Shown in pieces: positions 26,116 to 36,916 of a stretch of 64,000 nucleotides of DNA. The notes below the pieces were generated by a model that saw only the letters and a program-made list of their open reading frames with translations, made no database searches and was not told the origin of the DNA. Source of the DNA: JACKCR01 sp041390305 (lineage in GTDB: Bacteria > Eisenbacteria > RBG-16-71-46 > CAIMUX01); contig JAWKQE010000025.1 in NCBI GenBank assembly GCA_041390305.1, positions 26,883-90,882 of the forward strand. Reading direction: 5' to 3'. Position numbers and translations under genes: made by a program. Position 1 is the stretch's first letter. Each line of letters opens with the position of its first letter.

Positions 26116-26738
26116 TACTCCGCGCCTCCCCGCAGCCGCCGGATCTCGTCACGGATCCGGGCAGCATCCTCGTACGCTTCGGTTTCGACGGCGCGCTTGA
26201 GTTTTCCCTCGAGCTCACGGACGTGGCGCTCCAGCTGTTCGGGCGAGAGCGCGGAGAGGTCCGCCGGAGCGGCGCCGGCAGGCCCGCTCGGGCCGCCCGT
26301 CGCCCCTGACGCCGGCACCTCCGGACTCTCCGCGGTGGCCGTCGAGGTCGCGGCCGTGGCGGGGCTCGACGGGTCCACGGGGAGCCGGCCCTTGTGCTTG
26401 GTGGCTCCGTGCACCCGGAGGAGGATCTTCTGGAGCTGGGGCTGGAAGGCGTCGTAGCACTCGGGGCATCCGACGCGCCCGACCCGACTGAACTGGCTGT
26501 ACCGGAGCCCACAGGCCGAGCACTGGACCGCCCCCACCTTGCTCGACGTTTCCGGGTACAGGTTCTCCGCCATCCAGATGAACTGGGTCGCGATCGTGAG
26601 CTTGTTCTGCTCGATGACGGGGTGGAACCCCTTCTCGTTCGCGCAGGACTCGCAGAGGTGGAGTTCACGCAACTTCCCGTCCGTCACCTCTTTGAGGTGC
26701 ACGGTGGCTTCTGCGTCGTTGCACTGCTGGCATCTCAT
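26115..26738 (-). CDS. mcsA: McsA, zinc-binding activator of the arginine kinase
   Basis: A 207-residue protein with paired CxxC zinc sites: CQQC and CESC in the first 35 residues, then CSAC and CPEC around 73-95. An Ala/Pro-rich linker leads to a C-terminal UVR motif (ELEGKLKRAVETEAYEDAARIRDEI, key residues YEDAA and RD). McsA stimulates McsB and links it to ClpC. Starts with ATG at 26738, 15 bases after lolD. No ctsR repressor gene is beside it, unlike the Firmicutes operon. Confidence 0.9.
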   Translation of the reverse strand: MRCQQCNDAEATVHLKEVTDGKLRELHLCESCANEKGFHPVIEQNKLTIATQFIWMAENLYPETSSKVGAVQCSACGLRYSQFSRVGRVGCPECYDAFQPQLQKILLRVHGATKHKGRLPVDPSSPATAATSTATAESPEVPASGATGGPSGPAGAAPADLSALSPEQLERHVRELEGKLKRAVETEAYEDAARIRDEIRRLRGGAE

Positions 26739-26753
26739 CCCTGAAAAACTCCG

Positions 26754-27476
26754 TTATGGTGCCTGTCTGGCGTTCGGGGTCGTAGCGAGGATGCCGTCCT
26801 GGATCCTGCATTGGGTATCGGCAAGTCGCGCCAGCTCTTCATTGTGCGTGACGACAACCCAGCACTGCCGGTAACGCCTGGCGAGAGTATACATGAGTTG
26901 GTGGAGGCGCCGGGCCGACTCCGGATCGAGGTTTCCCGAAGGTTCGTCCGCCAGAACCACCCGTGGATTCGAGAAGAGACTCCGGGCCAGCGCAACCCGC
27001 TGCTGCTCCCCGCCCGACAGCTCGTCCGGCTTGTGGTCCGCCCGTGGCGCGAGCCCGACCTCTTCCAGGAGTTCCCTGGCCCTCCGCTCACACTCTCCCG
27101 GGAGCTTCCTCTGGATCATCCCCGGCATCATCACGTTCTCGAGTGCGGTGAATTCGGGCAGGAGATGATGGAATTGGAAGACGAACCCGAGGTTCCGGTT
27201 CCGGAACTTCGCGAGTTCCACCTCGCCCATCCGGTAGAGCTCCTTGCCGCCGAACTCCACCGTGCCTTGGTCCGGACGGTCCAGGGTGCCGAGGACGTGG
27301 AGGAGCGTGCTCTTGCCCGAACCGGACGCGCCCGTGACGGCGAGCATCTCGCCTTCGCGGAGATCGAGGTTCGCCCCGCGAAGGATGTGGAGGGCTTCCA
27401 CGCCGCGGTACGTCTTGTGGATGTCCCGCGCGCGGAGGATCACGGGGCCGAGTTCGTGGTCGTCCATGCCGCTCAT
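26754..27476 (-). CDS. lolD: Lipoprotein-releasing ABC transporter ATP-binding protein LolD
   Basis: A 240-residue ABC ATPase with Walker A GASGSGKSTLLH, the Q-loop FQFHHLLPEFTALEN (the HHLLPEF stretch is typical of LolD and MacB-like ATPases), signature LSGGEQQRVALAR, Walker B VVLADEPSGNLD and the H-loop VVVTHN. It powers release of outer-membrane lipoproteins from the inner membrane. The ATG at 27476 overlaps the stop of the permease gene (ATGA); the frame is open upstream but has no family residues there. Confidence 0.94.
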   Translation of the reverse strand: MSGMDDHELGPVILRARDIHKTYRGVEALHILRGANLDLREGEMLAVTGASGSGKSTLLHVLGTLDRPDQGTVEFGGKELYRMGEVELAKFRNRNLGFVFQFHHLLPEFTALENVMMPGMIQRKLPGECERRARELLEEVGLAPRADHKPDELSGGEQQRVALARSLFSNPRVVLADEPSGNLDPESARRLHQLMYTLARRYRQCWVVVTHNEELARLADTQCRIQDGILATTPNARQAP

Positions 27477-28714
27477 CCTTCGTACCGGATGGCGTCGACC
27501 GGATCGAGCCGGGCCGCCTTGTAGGCCGGGTAGAGCGTCGAGATCACGACGATCAGAAGCACCGCGACGAGTACGGTGACCACGTCCAGCACCTGGACGT
27601 CGACCGGAAGCGTATCGATGAAGCAGACGTCCCCCGGCAGCTTGATGAACTGGTACCGGTCGAGGAGATAGCAGAGCAGGAGCCCGCCGGACGTTCCGAG
27701 CACGATGCCGAGGAGCCCGATCACGAACCCTTCCAGGACGAAGATGGTGCGGATCTCGTGCGTCGTGGCACCGAGCGAACGGAGGATGCCGATGTCCCGC
27801 CGCTTCTCGTTGACGAGCATGATGAGCGCGCCGGTGATGTTGAACGCGGCGATGAGCACGATCAGCCCCAGGATGACGAACATCACCACCTTCTCCATCT
27901 GCATCCAGGAGAAGAGATTCGAGTTCATCTGGATCCAGTCGTTCACCCGGTAGGGAAACCCGCCCAGCGCCTTCAGCACCGCCTCTGCGACCTCGGGGGC
28001 GCGGTACATGTCCTTCACGCGGAGTTCGATCCCGCTCACCCGAGAGCCCATGCCGAAGAACGACTGCGCCTGACCCAGATCGACGTAGGCGAAGGAGGCG
28101 TCGTACTCGTACATCCCGGAGCGGAAGACGCCGACGAGGCGGAAGTTGCCGACCTTGGGAACGAATCCGAAGGGCGAACTCGAGCCCGCCCGCGGCGAGA
28201 GGAGCTGGATCGTGTCGCCCGCGTTCGCCTGGAGATTGTCCGCGATGTGGACGCCGAGGATGATCCCCGGCATGCCGCCGTCCACCGGCTTCAGCTCGAG
28301 CGGAACGCCCGGCCCCTTCTCGACATACTTGAGGATCTCCGTCACTTGGGATTCGCGGCTGAAGTCGACGCCCTTGATCGCGGCGCCGTCCGATCCGCGG
28401 CCGTGGCTGACGAGCGCCTTCCCGAGGATGAAGGGAGACGCGGCCACCACTTCCGGGTTCGCCTCGCACGTGGCGAGGACCCTGTCCGGGTCGTCCAGCC
28501 CTTCGGTTCCGAAGCGGAGGACGAAGGCGTGGGCGTTCGATCCCACGATGCGGGACTTCACCTCGTTCTCGAAACCGTTCATCACCGCGAGGACGACGAC
28601 GAGGGCGAGGACGCCGAGGCAGACTCCGCCGATCGAGATCCAGGTGATGAGGGAGAGGAATCCTTTCCCCCGTTTCGGGACGAGATAGCGTCTCGCTACG
28701 AAGAGTTCGTACAT
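27473..28714 (-). CDS. Lipoprotein-releasing ABC transporter permease (LolC/LolE family)
   Basis: A 413-residue FtsX/LolCE permease. It begins MYELFVARRYLVPKRGKGF, the standard family start, with a first membrane helix at ~20-47, a large periplasmic domain (~48-265) and three C-terminal helices (~275-300, ~320-350, ~375-400), ending YPAYKAARLDPVDAIRYEG. The single permease gene suggests a LolF-like homodimer; inference. The ATG overlaps the purF stop (TGATG). Confidence 0.92.
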   Translation of the reverse strand: MYELFVARRYLVPKRGKGFLSLITWISIGGVCLGVLALVVVLAVMNGFENEVKSRIVGSNAHAFVLRFGTEGLDDPDRVLATCEANPEVVAASPFILGKALVSHGRGSDGAAIKGVDFSRESQVTEILKYVEKGPGVPLELKPVDGGMPGIILGVHIADNLQANAGDTIQLLSPRAGSSSPFGFVPKVGNFRLVGVFRSGMYEYDASFAYVDLGQAQSFFGMGSRVSGIELRVKDMYRAPEVAEAVLKALGGFPYRVNDWIQMNSNLFSWMQMEKVVMFVILGLIVLIAAFNITGALIMLVNEKRRDIGILRSLGATTHEIRTIFVLEGFVIGLLGIVLGTSGGLLLCYLLDRYQFIKLPGDVCFIDTLPVDVQVLDVVTVLVAVLLIVVISTLYPAYKAARLDPVDAIRYEG

Positions 28715-30126
28715 CAGTCCACGTCGAACGGGACGGCGTTCGCGAGTTCCGGCACCGGGATCGGGTAGTCGCCGGTCCAGCAGGCGTAGCAGAACCGTCC
28801 CTTGTCCTTCACGCAGTGCTCGAGGTCGTCCATCGAGAGGTATCCGAGCGTGGTCGCCCCGATGTACTGCCGGATCGCTTCGACGTCGGATGAACTCGCG
28901 ATGAGCTCCTCGCGACTCGGCGTGTTGACGCCGTAGTGACACGGGTGGGTCACGGGCGGTGAGGAGACCCGGAAGTGCACTTCCTTCGCGCCGGCCCGAT
29001 AGAGCAGGTCGACCAGCTTCCGGCTCGTCGTGCCGCGGACGATCGAGTCGTCGACCGCGATGACGCGCTTTCCTTCGAGGATGCTCCGCACCGGGTTGAA
29101 CTTGACCCGCACGGCGTCGACCCGCGCGGCCTGGTCCGGCCCAATGAAGGTACGCCCGACGTAGTGGTTTCGTATCAGCCCGAGCTCATACGGGAGCCCT
29201 GCTTCCTCCGCGTAGCCCTGGGCCGCGGAGTTGGACGAGTCCGGAATGGCGATGACGACGTCGGCGGGCACTCCGTGGCGCCGCGCGAGCGCACGTCCCA
29301 TCTCGCGGCGGGCCTCGTTCACCGGTTCGCCATAGACCACGCTGTCCGGCCTCGAGAAGTAGACGAGTTCGAACATGCACTGCGCGTCCCGCTTCGGCGG
29401 CACGAGCTGCATCGAGGACGCGCCTTCCTTCGTGAGGACGATCAGTTCGCCGGGGTTGACGTCACGGATGAACTCCGCGCCGAGGAGGTCGAAGGCGCAG
29501 CTCTCCGAGGCGAGCACGTGCATCCCGTCGACCACCCCGAGGGAGAGCGGCCGGACGCCGGACGGGTCCCGATACCCGAGCAGCATCTGCTCGTTCATGA
29601 TGAGGCAGGTGAGCGCGCCCTCGAGCTGGGAGACCGCTTCCTTCACCCGATCGGGAAGCGTCGCGCCCTTCGATTTCGCGATGAGGTGGAGGACGATCTC
29701 GGAGTCGGTCGTCGTCTGGAAGATCGAGCCGGACTCCTCCATCGACTTCCGGATCGCGGCCACGTTGGTCAGGTTCCCGTTGTGCGCGATGGCGAGCTTG
29801 CCGCCCTTGTAGTCGACGAGAAGCGGCTGCACGTTCCGGATCTTGGTCGAGCGCCCGGTGGTGGCGTAGCGGTTGTGGGCGATCCCCATGTAGCCGTTGA
29901 CGGACGCCCGCTTCGTATCCGAGAGCGCGTCGTGGACGAGGCCGAGCCCCTTGATGACCCAGGTCTTCTCGCCGTTGTGCACACAGATGCCCGCGCCCTG
30001 CTGGCCGCGGTGCTGGAGCGCATAGAGACCGTAGTAGAGAAGGTCGACGACGTTGCCACGGCCCAGGATGCCGACGACGCCGCACTCCTCACGGAAGCCG
30101 TCGTCCCGGGGCTCTCGCTCTTCCAC
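28714..30126 (-). CDS. purF: Amidophosphoribosyltransferase PurF
   Basis: A 470-residue enzyme for the first step of purine synthesis (PRPP + glutamine). The nucleophile Cys lies at residue 15 (EECGVVGI), so a 14-residue propeptide must be removed, as in the Bacillus type. The [4Fe-4S] cysteines of that type are present (CMFELVYFSRPDS, HPCHYGV, CYACWTGDYP). The PRPP loop is VIAVDDSIVRGTTSRKLV. The GTG start at 30126 is chosen for an excellent ribosome site, AAGGAGG five bases upstream. Confidence 0.95.
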   Translation of the reverse strand: MEEREPRDDGFREECGVVGILGRGNVVDLLYYGLYALQHRGQQGAGICVHNGEKTWVIKGLGLVHDALSDTKRASVNGYMGIAHNRYATTGRSTKIRNVQPLLVDYKGGKLAIAHNGNLTNVAAIRKSMEESGSIFQTTTDSEIVLHLIAKSKGATLPDRVKEAVSQLEGALTCLIMNEQMLLGYRDPSGVRPLSLGVVDGMHVLASESCAFDLLGAEFIRDVNPGELIVLTKEGASSMQLVPPKRDAQCMFELVYFSRPDSVVYGEPVNEARREMGRALARRHGVPADVVIAIPDSSNSAAQGYAEEAGLPYELGLIRNHYVGRTFIGPDQAARVDAVRVKFNPVRSILEGKRVIAVDDSIVRGTTSRKLVDLLYRAGAKEVHFRVSSPPVTHPCHYGVNTPSREELIASSSDVEAIRQYIGATTLGYLSMDDLEHCVKDKGRFCYACWTGDYPIPVPELANAVPFDVD

Positions 30127-30260
30127 CTGTACCTCCTTGGAGGAAACGAACAGTCTAGTCGACTCGGCCGGGCGACGCGACCTCAACTCCCCGAGTGGCC
30201 GACACAACGAACTCGACTCCCTGCGCGGCCGGCTCTACCTCGACTCCCGGACCGCCAGAG

Positions 30261-30881
30261 CTAGCGGCCTGGCGCTTCCCAGACCGGCCAGGGCAGAGAC
30301 CCGAGCGCGATCTGCCAGACCTGATACTGCGGTTGCACCAGAAGACCTTCGCCCCGGTTCCGTACCGCACCCGCCCGGTCGATCCGGGCCCGGCGCTCGG
30401 CCTCGTCCGGCGCGTCCGCCCAGCGGAAGGTGTAGGCCTCTCCCCTGCGTCCCGTGACCGCCCGCCCACCGAGGGCGGCGGGAAAGTCCCTCGGCATTCC
30501 ATCCGATGCCGCCGGAGGGAGTGCGGTCTCGCCTCTTCCTCCTTCGGGCCGGGTCCAGAGGAGAAGGTGGTCCGCGCCTTCCCCCGGCGCTTCAGTGCCG
30601 CGCGGAGCCTGGCCAGAGACCACTTCCAAGGTCTGGGACTCGGTCCGGATCCAACAGCGCTCCTTGTTCGGGTTCCAGAACTCGAACGTCCGCTGGAGGT
30701 AGGACTCGAGTTCGCGGACGACATCGGCTTCGTCTCCGTCACAGGTGAGTTCGAAGATCCGGCGTCGTTCGAGCCCCCGGAGCGTGTCCCCGAATCCGAG
30801 GAGTGTCTGGAGCGCGCCGAGAGCCGTGATGGCGACCGCGTCGGCGCCCTTCGCGGCGAGGAGTACGTGAACCGTGGTCAT
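30261..30881 (-). CDS. purS: PurS-like FGAM synthase subunit with a C-terminal extension
   Basis: A 206-residue protein whose first ~80 residues resemble PurS, the small subunit that lets PurQ dock on PurL: VHVLLAAKGADAVAITALGAL, LLGF, then a helix and ERCWIRTE at the position of the usual end. The genuine family is ~80 residues. The remaining ~125 residues (from about EVVSGQAPRG) are not recognised and are rich in Arg, Gly and Pro at first, with a hydrophobic-aromatic end. The ATG overlaps the purQ stop (ATGA). Position between purQ and purF supports the PurS assignment. Confidence 0.7.
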   Translation of the reverse strand: MTTVHVLLAAKGADAVAITALGALQTLLGFGDTLRGLERRRIFELTCDGDEADVVRELESYLQRTFEFWNPNKERCWIRTESQTLEVVSGQAPRGTEAPGEGADHLLLWTRPEGGRGETALPPAASDGMPRDFPAALGGRAVTGRRGEAYTFRWADAPDEAERRARIDRAGAVRNRGEGLLVQPQYQVWQIALGSLPWPVWEAPGR

Positions 30882-31723
30882 GAGCGAACCTCCGTGCCGG
30901 CGCCGCTCGGGCTCGTGACGCCGAGAGCGCGGGCCAGGGAGCGGAAGAGGACCATTCCCGGGCCGTCGGCCTCGAGTTCCGCATGGGTGCGTGCGTTCCG
31001 GCGACGGTCTCCCCAGGGACCCGGAAGCCAATCAGGAACCTGCGCGAGCCGGAGGGCGCGATCCGGGTGCGGCATCAGCGCGAGGACGTTCCCCTTCTCG
31101 TTGCAGAGGCCGGCGACTCCGTAGGTGCTTCCGTTCGGAACCCAGGGGAACGCGGCGGCGGGGCCGCCGTCGGGCGCGTGATACCGGAGACAGCCGTTCG
31201 CTTCGAGTGCGGCGAGCCCCCCGTCCTCGCTCGAGACGAACCGACCTTCGCCGTGCGCGGTCGGCATCGGGAGCGGTTCGGTCCACCCCTGGGTGAAGAC
31301 GCAGCGGTCGGCGCCGGGCCCGGGGCCGAGGAAGACCCAGCGCGTGTAGTAGCCGGAGCGTTCCGGGGTCAGGTTCGGGGCGAGGGCAACGGAGACGTGT
31401 CCCGCGTCCGGCACGAGCCCGGTTTCGGTGAGGATCTGAGCTCCGTTACAGATGCCGACGATCGGGACGCCCTCCGCCGCGCGCCGCGCGAGGAGATCAC
31501 CGATCGGAAGACGCGCGGCGACCGCGCCGGCACGGATCCGGTCCTGGTAGCTGAAGCCTCCGGGGAGGAAGTAGGCATCGAATGGAGCGAGCGTCTCCGC
31601 CGGTTCGTTCCACCTGACGATCCGGCCGTCGAGCCCGGCCCGCTTCACGGCCTCGAGGCTCTCGCCTTCGCAGTTGCTTCCCGGGAAGCGGATCACGGCG
31701 ACGGAAGGACGTGCGGTCGTCAT
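30878..31723 (-). CDS. purQ: Phosphoribosylformylglycinamidine synthase, glutaminase subunit PurQ
   Basis: A 281-residue class I glutamine amidotransferase that feeds ammonia to PurL. It begins VAVIRFPGSNCEGES, then LPGGFSYQDRIRAGA and the nucleophile elbow VGICNGAQILTE (Cys). The His of the triad is in LMPHPDRAL, where the usual Glu of PHPER is Asp, an unusual but conservative change. A family with length ~220-280. The ATG overlaps the purL stop; the frame is open upstream into purL without family residues. Confidence 0.93.
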   Translation of the reverse strand: MTTARPSVAVIRFPGSNCEGESLEAVKRAGLDGRIVRWNEPAETLAPFDAYFLPGGFSYQDRIRAGAVAARLPIGDLLARRAAEGVPIVGICNGAQILTETGLVPDAGHVSVALAPNLTPERSGYYTRWVFLGPGPGADRCVFTQGWTEPLPMPTAHGEGRFVSSEDGGLAALEANGCLRYHAPDGGPAAAFPWVPNGSTYGVAGLCNEKGNVLALMPHPDRALRLAQVPDWLPGPWGDRRRNARTHAELEADGPGMVLFRSLARALGVTSPSGAGTEVRS

Positions 31724-33024
31724 CGGGAGCCTCCTTTCGCCTGCGTGGACCCGGTCGCCTGCCGGGCTCCCGGCTTCACGGCACCGGAACCGCCGCCGAG
31801 GAAGATCGGAGCGAGCCCGTCGCTCCAGGCGCGGTGGAGCCCGGCGAGGTCCAGGGTGGCGAGCAGGGTCGGCCCGATCTTCACGGTGAGATTGCCACCT
31901 GTCGTGACGTTGCCGAGTGGCTGGACGTCCACGCCGTACTCCGTCGCGAGCGCCGTCCACTTCTCGGACTCGCCCGGCGGCGACTCGAATACGAACCCGG
32001 GCGTTTCGCTGAGGAGGAGTTCGTGCGGCGCCAGCGGTGTCGCCGAAGCGAGCCGCTGGCCGGTGTAGGTCGGCGAACTCGCAACCGAATCCGCGGTGAG
32101 TGTGGCGAGGTCCACGTCCACGCCGTGTCCTTCCGGGCCGTCTTCCCGCACGGCCATCTCGAAGAGCGCGCTGAGGAGACCGCCGTCCGAGATGTCGTGT
32201 GCGGAGAGAACGAGACCCCGCTGGATCGCCGCCATGGCCGCGCGGAGCTGCTTCGTCTGCTCCTCGAGCGGCAGCGACGGGACGCGTCCGCCTGCTTCGA
32301 GTCCGGGGCGTCCCCAGTGACGATCGCGCGCGCCGAGGAGCCAGAGCTCCGACCCGGGTGCGCGAAGCCTCTGCGTCACCGCCTTCGAGTAGTCCGCGAG
32401 CGTACCGAAGCAGGCCACGATCGGGGACGGCGCGATGGCGCGTCCCCGGCTCGACTGGTTGTAGAGCGAGACGTTACCGGACACGATCGGGAGCGGCTCC
32501 GCGGGCTGGCCCGGACTACCGATCGCGACGCAGGCGTCACGCATGCCTTGGAGTGCGCTCGCCATGTCGCCGAGCGCGACCGGGACTTCGGGGTTGCCGA
32601 AGTTGAGGCAGTCGGTGATCGCGAGCGGCACGGCGCCGGTCGCGACCACGTTGCGCGCGGACTCGAAGACGGAGAGGGCGCCGCCCCAGTACGGGTCGAG
32701 CCGTCCGTAGTCGGGATTGCCGTCGACGCTGATGGCGAGACCGAGCGACTCACCGGAGATCGGACGGAGCACGCCCGCGTCGGCTTCCCCGGGGCGGAGG
32801 TAGGCGTGTCCCTGCACCTCCTGGTCGTCCCCGCGGTAGAGCGGCGCCCGGGACGCGCGGTTCGGGCGCGAGACGAGCTCCTCCGCCCAGGCCTGCCAGG
32901 CGGAGGCCCCTTCGCCCGGCGCCTCCGGATCGCGGACGGGAGCCGGATCGGTGCGCGAGGCGACCTGGCGCTCGGCGATCGGCGAGTCCTCCAGGATGGC
33001 GTGCGAGAGATCGACCACGACCAC
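31720..33024 (-). CDS. purL: PurL C-terminal part (FGAM synthase), separated by an in-frame TGA
   Basis: A 434-residue C-terminal half of small-type PurL. It includes SGESLGLAISVDGNP, YWGGALSVFESARNVVATGA, ITDCLNFGNPE, GNVSLYNQS and LSAHDISDGGL, all in the ATP-grasp-like second half. It is in the same frame as the N-terminal piece, separated only by TGA at 33027-33025, and the next codon is GTG, which could act as its start; no good ribosome site precedes it. In whole PurL proteins this point is the continuous strand between VIG...YR and the Asp-Leu segment, so a single changed base is as likely as a true split. Confidence 0.85.
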   Translation of the reverse strand: MVVVDLSHAILEDSPIAERQVASRTDPAPVRDPEAPGEGASAWQAWAEELVSRPNRASRAPLYRGDDQEVQGHAYLRPGEADAGVLRPISGESLGLAISVDGNPDYGRLDPYWGGALSVFESARNVVATGAVPLAITDCLNFGNPEVPVALGDMASALQGMRDACVAIGSPGQPAEPLPIVSGNVSLYNQSSRGRAIAPSPIVACFGTLADYSKAVTQRLRAPGSELWLLGARDRHWGRPGLEAGGRVPSLPLEEQTKQLRAAMAAIQRGLVLSAHDISDGGLLSALFEMAVREDGPEGHGVDVDLATLTADSVASSPTYTGQRLASATPLAPHELLLSETPGFVFESPPGESEKWTALATEYGVDVQPLGNVTTGGNLTVKIGPTLLATLDLAGLHRAWSDGLAPIFLGGGSGAVKPGARQATGSTQAKGGSR

Positions 33025-34206
33025 TCAATACCACCGGCAGCGGTAGACCCGCTCCTCGATGACGCGGCCGATGACGGCGGCGCGTGCGTTCGGGTAGACC
33101 TTGGCGAGTTCATAGTCACGGTTGAAGACGGCGCAGAACTCGTCCACCCATCGCTCGGGAACGGCCCAGACGAACCGTTCCTGCGTCTCTCCGCAGAGCA
33201 CCTGGTGCGGGAGGAGACCGGGCTCGCCCATCGGGACCTTGTCGAGGTCGATCTCTGCACCGTACCCGCCCGCGAGGACGAGTTCCGAAGAGGCCCCGCC
33301 GAGTCCGCCTGCACCGAGGTCCTTGCAGCCGATCGGAATGTCCTCGGCTTCGATCCGCTTCCAGATCTCCTTCGTCGCTTCGACGATCACGCGCTTGAGG
33401 AACGGGTCGTGCACCTGCACGGAGCCGCGGTTCTGCGCGGCCTCCTCTTCGTCCAGGATCTGGGACGCAAACGATGCGCCGCCGAGCCCGGTCGAGTCCG
33501 TCGGCTTTCCGACCAGGACGAGCGCGAACGGCTCCTTGCGGGCGGCCTCCGGGACGCGGCTCCGGATGATCCGGCTCCGGCGCATGACGCCGAACGCGAC
33601 GACGTTGACGAGACAGTTGTCGTCGAAGCCTTCGTCGAAGTAGACGTCGCCGCCGAGGTTCGGGACGCCGAGCGCATTCCCGTACTCCGCGATCCCCTGC
33701 ACCACGCCGCGCGCGATCGCGGAGACGTGTGCGCCGTGCGGTCCGTTCGGATCCCCGAAGCGGAGCGGGTCGAGCACGCCGAGGACGTCCGAGCCCATGC
33801 AGTAGACGTCGCGGACGATGCCGCCGATCCCGGTGGCCGCGCCCTCGACGGGCAGGACCTGGGACGGATGGTTGTGGCTCTCGTGCGCGAGGACGAGGAC
33901 CTGCTCCTCCCCCGCCCACTCGCCGAGCGAGACGACTCCGGCGTCCTCTCCCGGGCCGAGCACGACGTGCGACGCGAGCGGAGGGAGGTGCTTCTTGAGG
34001 AGCGGTCGGCTGCTCTTGTAGCTGCAGTGCTCGCTGAGCGACACGTCCATGAGGAACGCTTCCGGGAGCGTCGGATCCCGACCGATCCGATCGGCGAGCC
34101 CCCGCCACTCGTCCGGGCTCAGGGTGAGCCCACACCGGCGGTTCTCGGCCCGGATCTCGTCGTCGTTCAGCCCGCGGACCTTGACGTGGGCGGAGGAATC
34201 GATCAC
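33025..34206 (-). CDS. purL: PurL N-terminal part (FGAM synthase)
   Basis: A 393-residue N-terminal half of PurL, the amidotransferase synthase converting FGAR to FGAM. Key pieces are FLMDVSLSEHCSYKSSRP, LAHESHNHPSQVLP with the catalytic His region, ATGIGGIVRDVYCMGSDVLG and GGDVYFDEGFDDNCLVNVV. The GTG start at 34206 overlaps the purB stop (GTGA) and has GAAGGAG upstream. It ends in YRCRWY followed by TGA, after which the same frame continues as the C-terminal half. Confidence 0.88.
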   Translation of the reverse strand: MIDSSAHVKVRGLNDDEIRAENRRCGLTLSPDEWRGLADRIGRDPTLPEAFLMDVSLSEHCSYKSSRPLLKKHLPPLASHVVLGPGEDAGVVSLGEWAGEEQVLVLAHESHNHPSQVLPVEGAATGIGGIVRDVYCMGSDVLGVLDPLRFGDPNGPHGAHVSAIARGVVQGIAEYGNALGVPNLGGDVYFDEGFDDNCLVNVVAFGVMRRSRIIRSRVPEAARKEPFALVLVGKPTDSTGLGGASFASQILDEEEAAQNRGSVQVHDPFLKRVIVEATKEIWKRIEAEDIPIGCKDLGAGGLGGASSELVLAGGYGAEIDLDKVPMGEPGLLPHQVLCGETQERFVWAVPERWVDEFCAVFNRDYELAKVYPNARAAVIGRVIEERVYRCRWY

Positions 34207-35515
34207 GCGTTGGCTCCTTCCCATTGCGTCTTCAGGACGCGCTCGTAGATCGCATCCAAGTTGCGGAGATAGTGGTTTGGGTCGAAGAGTGCCGCGACTT
34301 CGCCCGCCGAGAGGTGCTGGGTCACTTCGGGATCCTCGGCCAGTCGATCCTGGAACCGTCCGCCCTGTTCCCATGTGCGCATGGCGTGCATCTGCACGAT
34401 GCGGTAGGCGACTTCGCGACTGCCGCAGGCTTCCGTGAGCGCGAGAAGCACGCGCTGGGAGTAGACGAGGCCGCCCGTGCTCTCGAGGTTCTGCCGCATC
34501 CGTTCCGGAAAGACGCGGAGACCGGAGATGACGAAGTGGAACTTGTCGAGGACGTAGTCGACCAAGGTGAGGCTGTCCGGGACGATGACCCGCTCGACCG
34601 AGCTGTGGCTGATGTCCCGCTCGTGCCAGAGGGCGACGTTCTCCATCGCCGCGTGCGCGTTCCCGCGGAGGACGCGCGCGAGTCCGGTCACGCGTTCTGA
34701 GAGGATCGGGTTCCGCTTGTGGGGCATGGCCGACGAACCCTTCTGCCCACGGCCGAACGGCTCCTCCGCCTCCCGCACCTCGCTCCGCTGGAGGTGACGG
34801 ATCTCGACCGCGAACCGTTCCAGGGTCGCGCCGAGCCCGGCGACGGCCGCGAGCAGCGCGGCGAGCCGGTCGCGCGGGACGACCTGAGTCGCGATCGGTT
34901 CGGCGCCGAGTCCGAGACGACCGAGCGTCTCCTCTTCCATCGCCGGCGGCAGGTGGGCGGCGGTGCCGACCGCGCCCGAGATCTTGCCGAACCGGCACTG
35001 CGCGAACGCTTCGGAGACGCGCGCGTGCTGACGGCCCATCTCGGAGTACCAGCCGAGCATCTTGAGGCCGAAGCTGGTCGGCTCCGCGTGGACTCCGTGC
35101 GTACGTCCGACGCAGACGGTGTTCCGGTGCTCCTTCGCGAGCTGATGGAGCCGGGCCCCGATCGCCCCGATCGTTTCCAGGATCGGCGGCTGCGCGCGCT
35201 GGATCTGGATTGCGAGCGCCGTGTCGACGAGGTCGGACGAGGTCATGCCGTAGTGGAGGTAGGTCTTGTCCTCACCGAGCGATTCGCCCACGTTCGTCAG
35301 GAACGCGACCACGTCGTGGTGGAGCTCCCGTTCGAGTTCGTCGATCCGCGCGACGTCGAAGGTCGCCTTGGCCCGGGCGCGCGCAGTCGAACCCTCCGGG
35401 GCGATGCCGTGGTTCTCCAGCGTCTGGAGATGCGCGAGTTCCACTTCGAGCCAGACGCCGAAGCGGGACCGGTCGTCCCAGAGGTCGGCCATGTACGGCC
35501 GCGTGTAACGTGAAA

Positions 35516-35519
<4 letters not shown>
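34203..35519 (-). CDS. purB: Adenylosuccinate lyase PurB
   Basis: A 438-residue fumarase-superfamily lyase acting at two steps of purine synthesis. It starts MISRYTRPYM, with LHYGMTSSDLVDTA, RTHGVHAEPTSFG (catalytic His) and the flexible signature loop KGSSAMPHKRNPILSE with the catalytic Ser. Length is typical. The GTG start at 35519 overlaps the htrA stop, so expression is coupled to the protease gene upstream. Confidence 0.95.

Positions 35520-36916
<1,397 letters not shown>

Noticed and set aside
33025..33027. TGA read as a sense codon (recoding) in purL
   Set aside because: Many genes in the window end in TGA, including the ATGA and GTGA overlaps, so TGA is a normal stop here.
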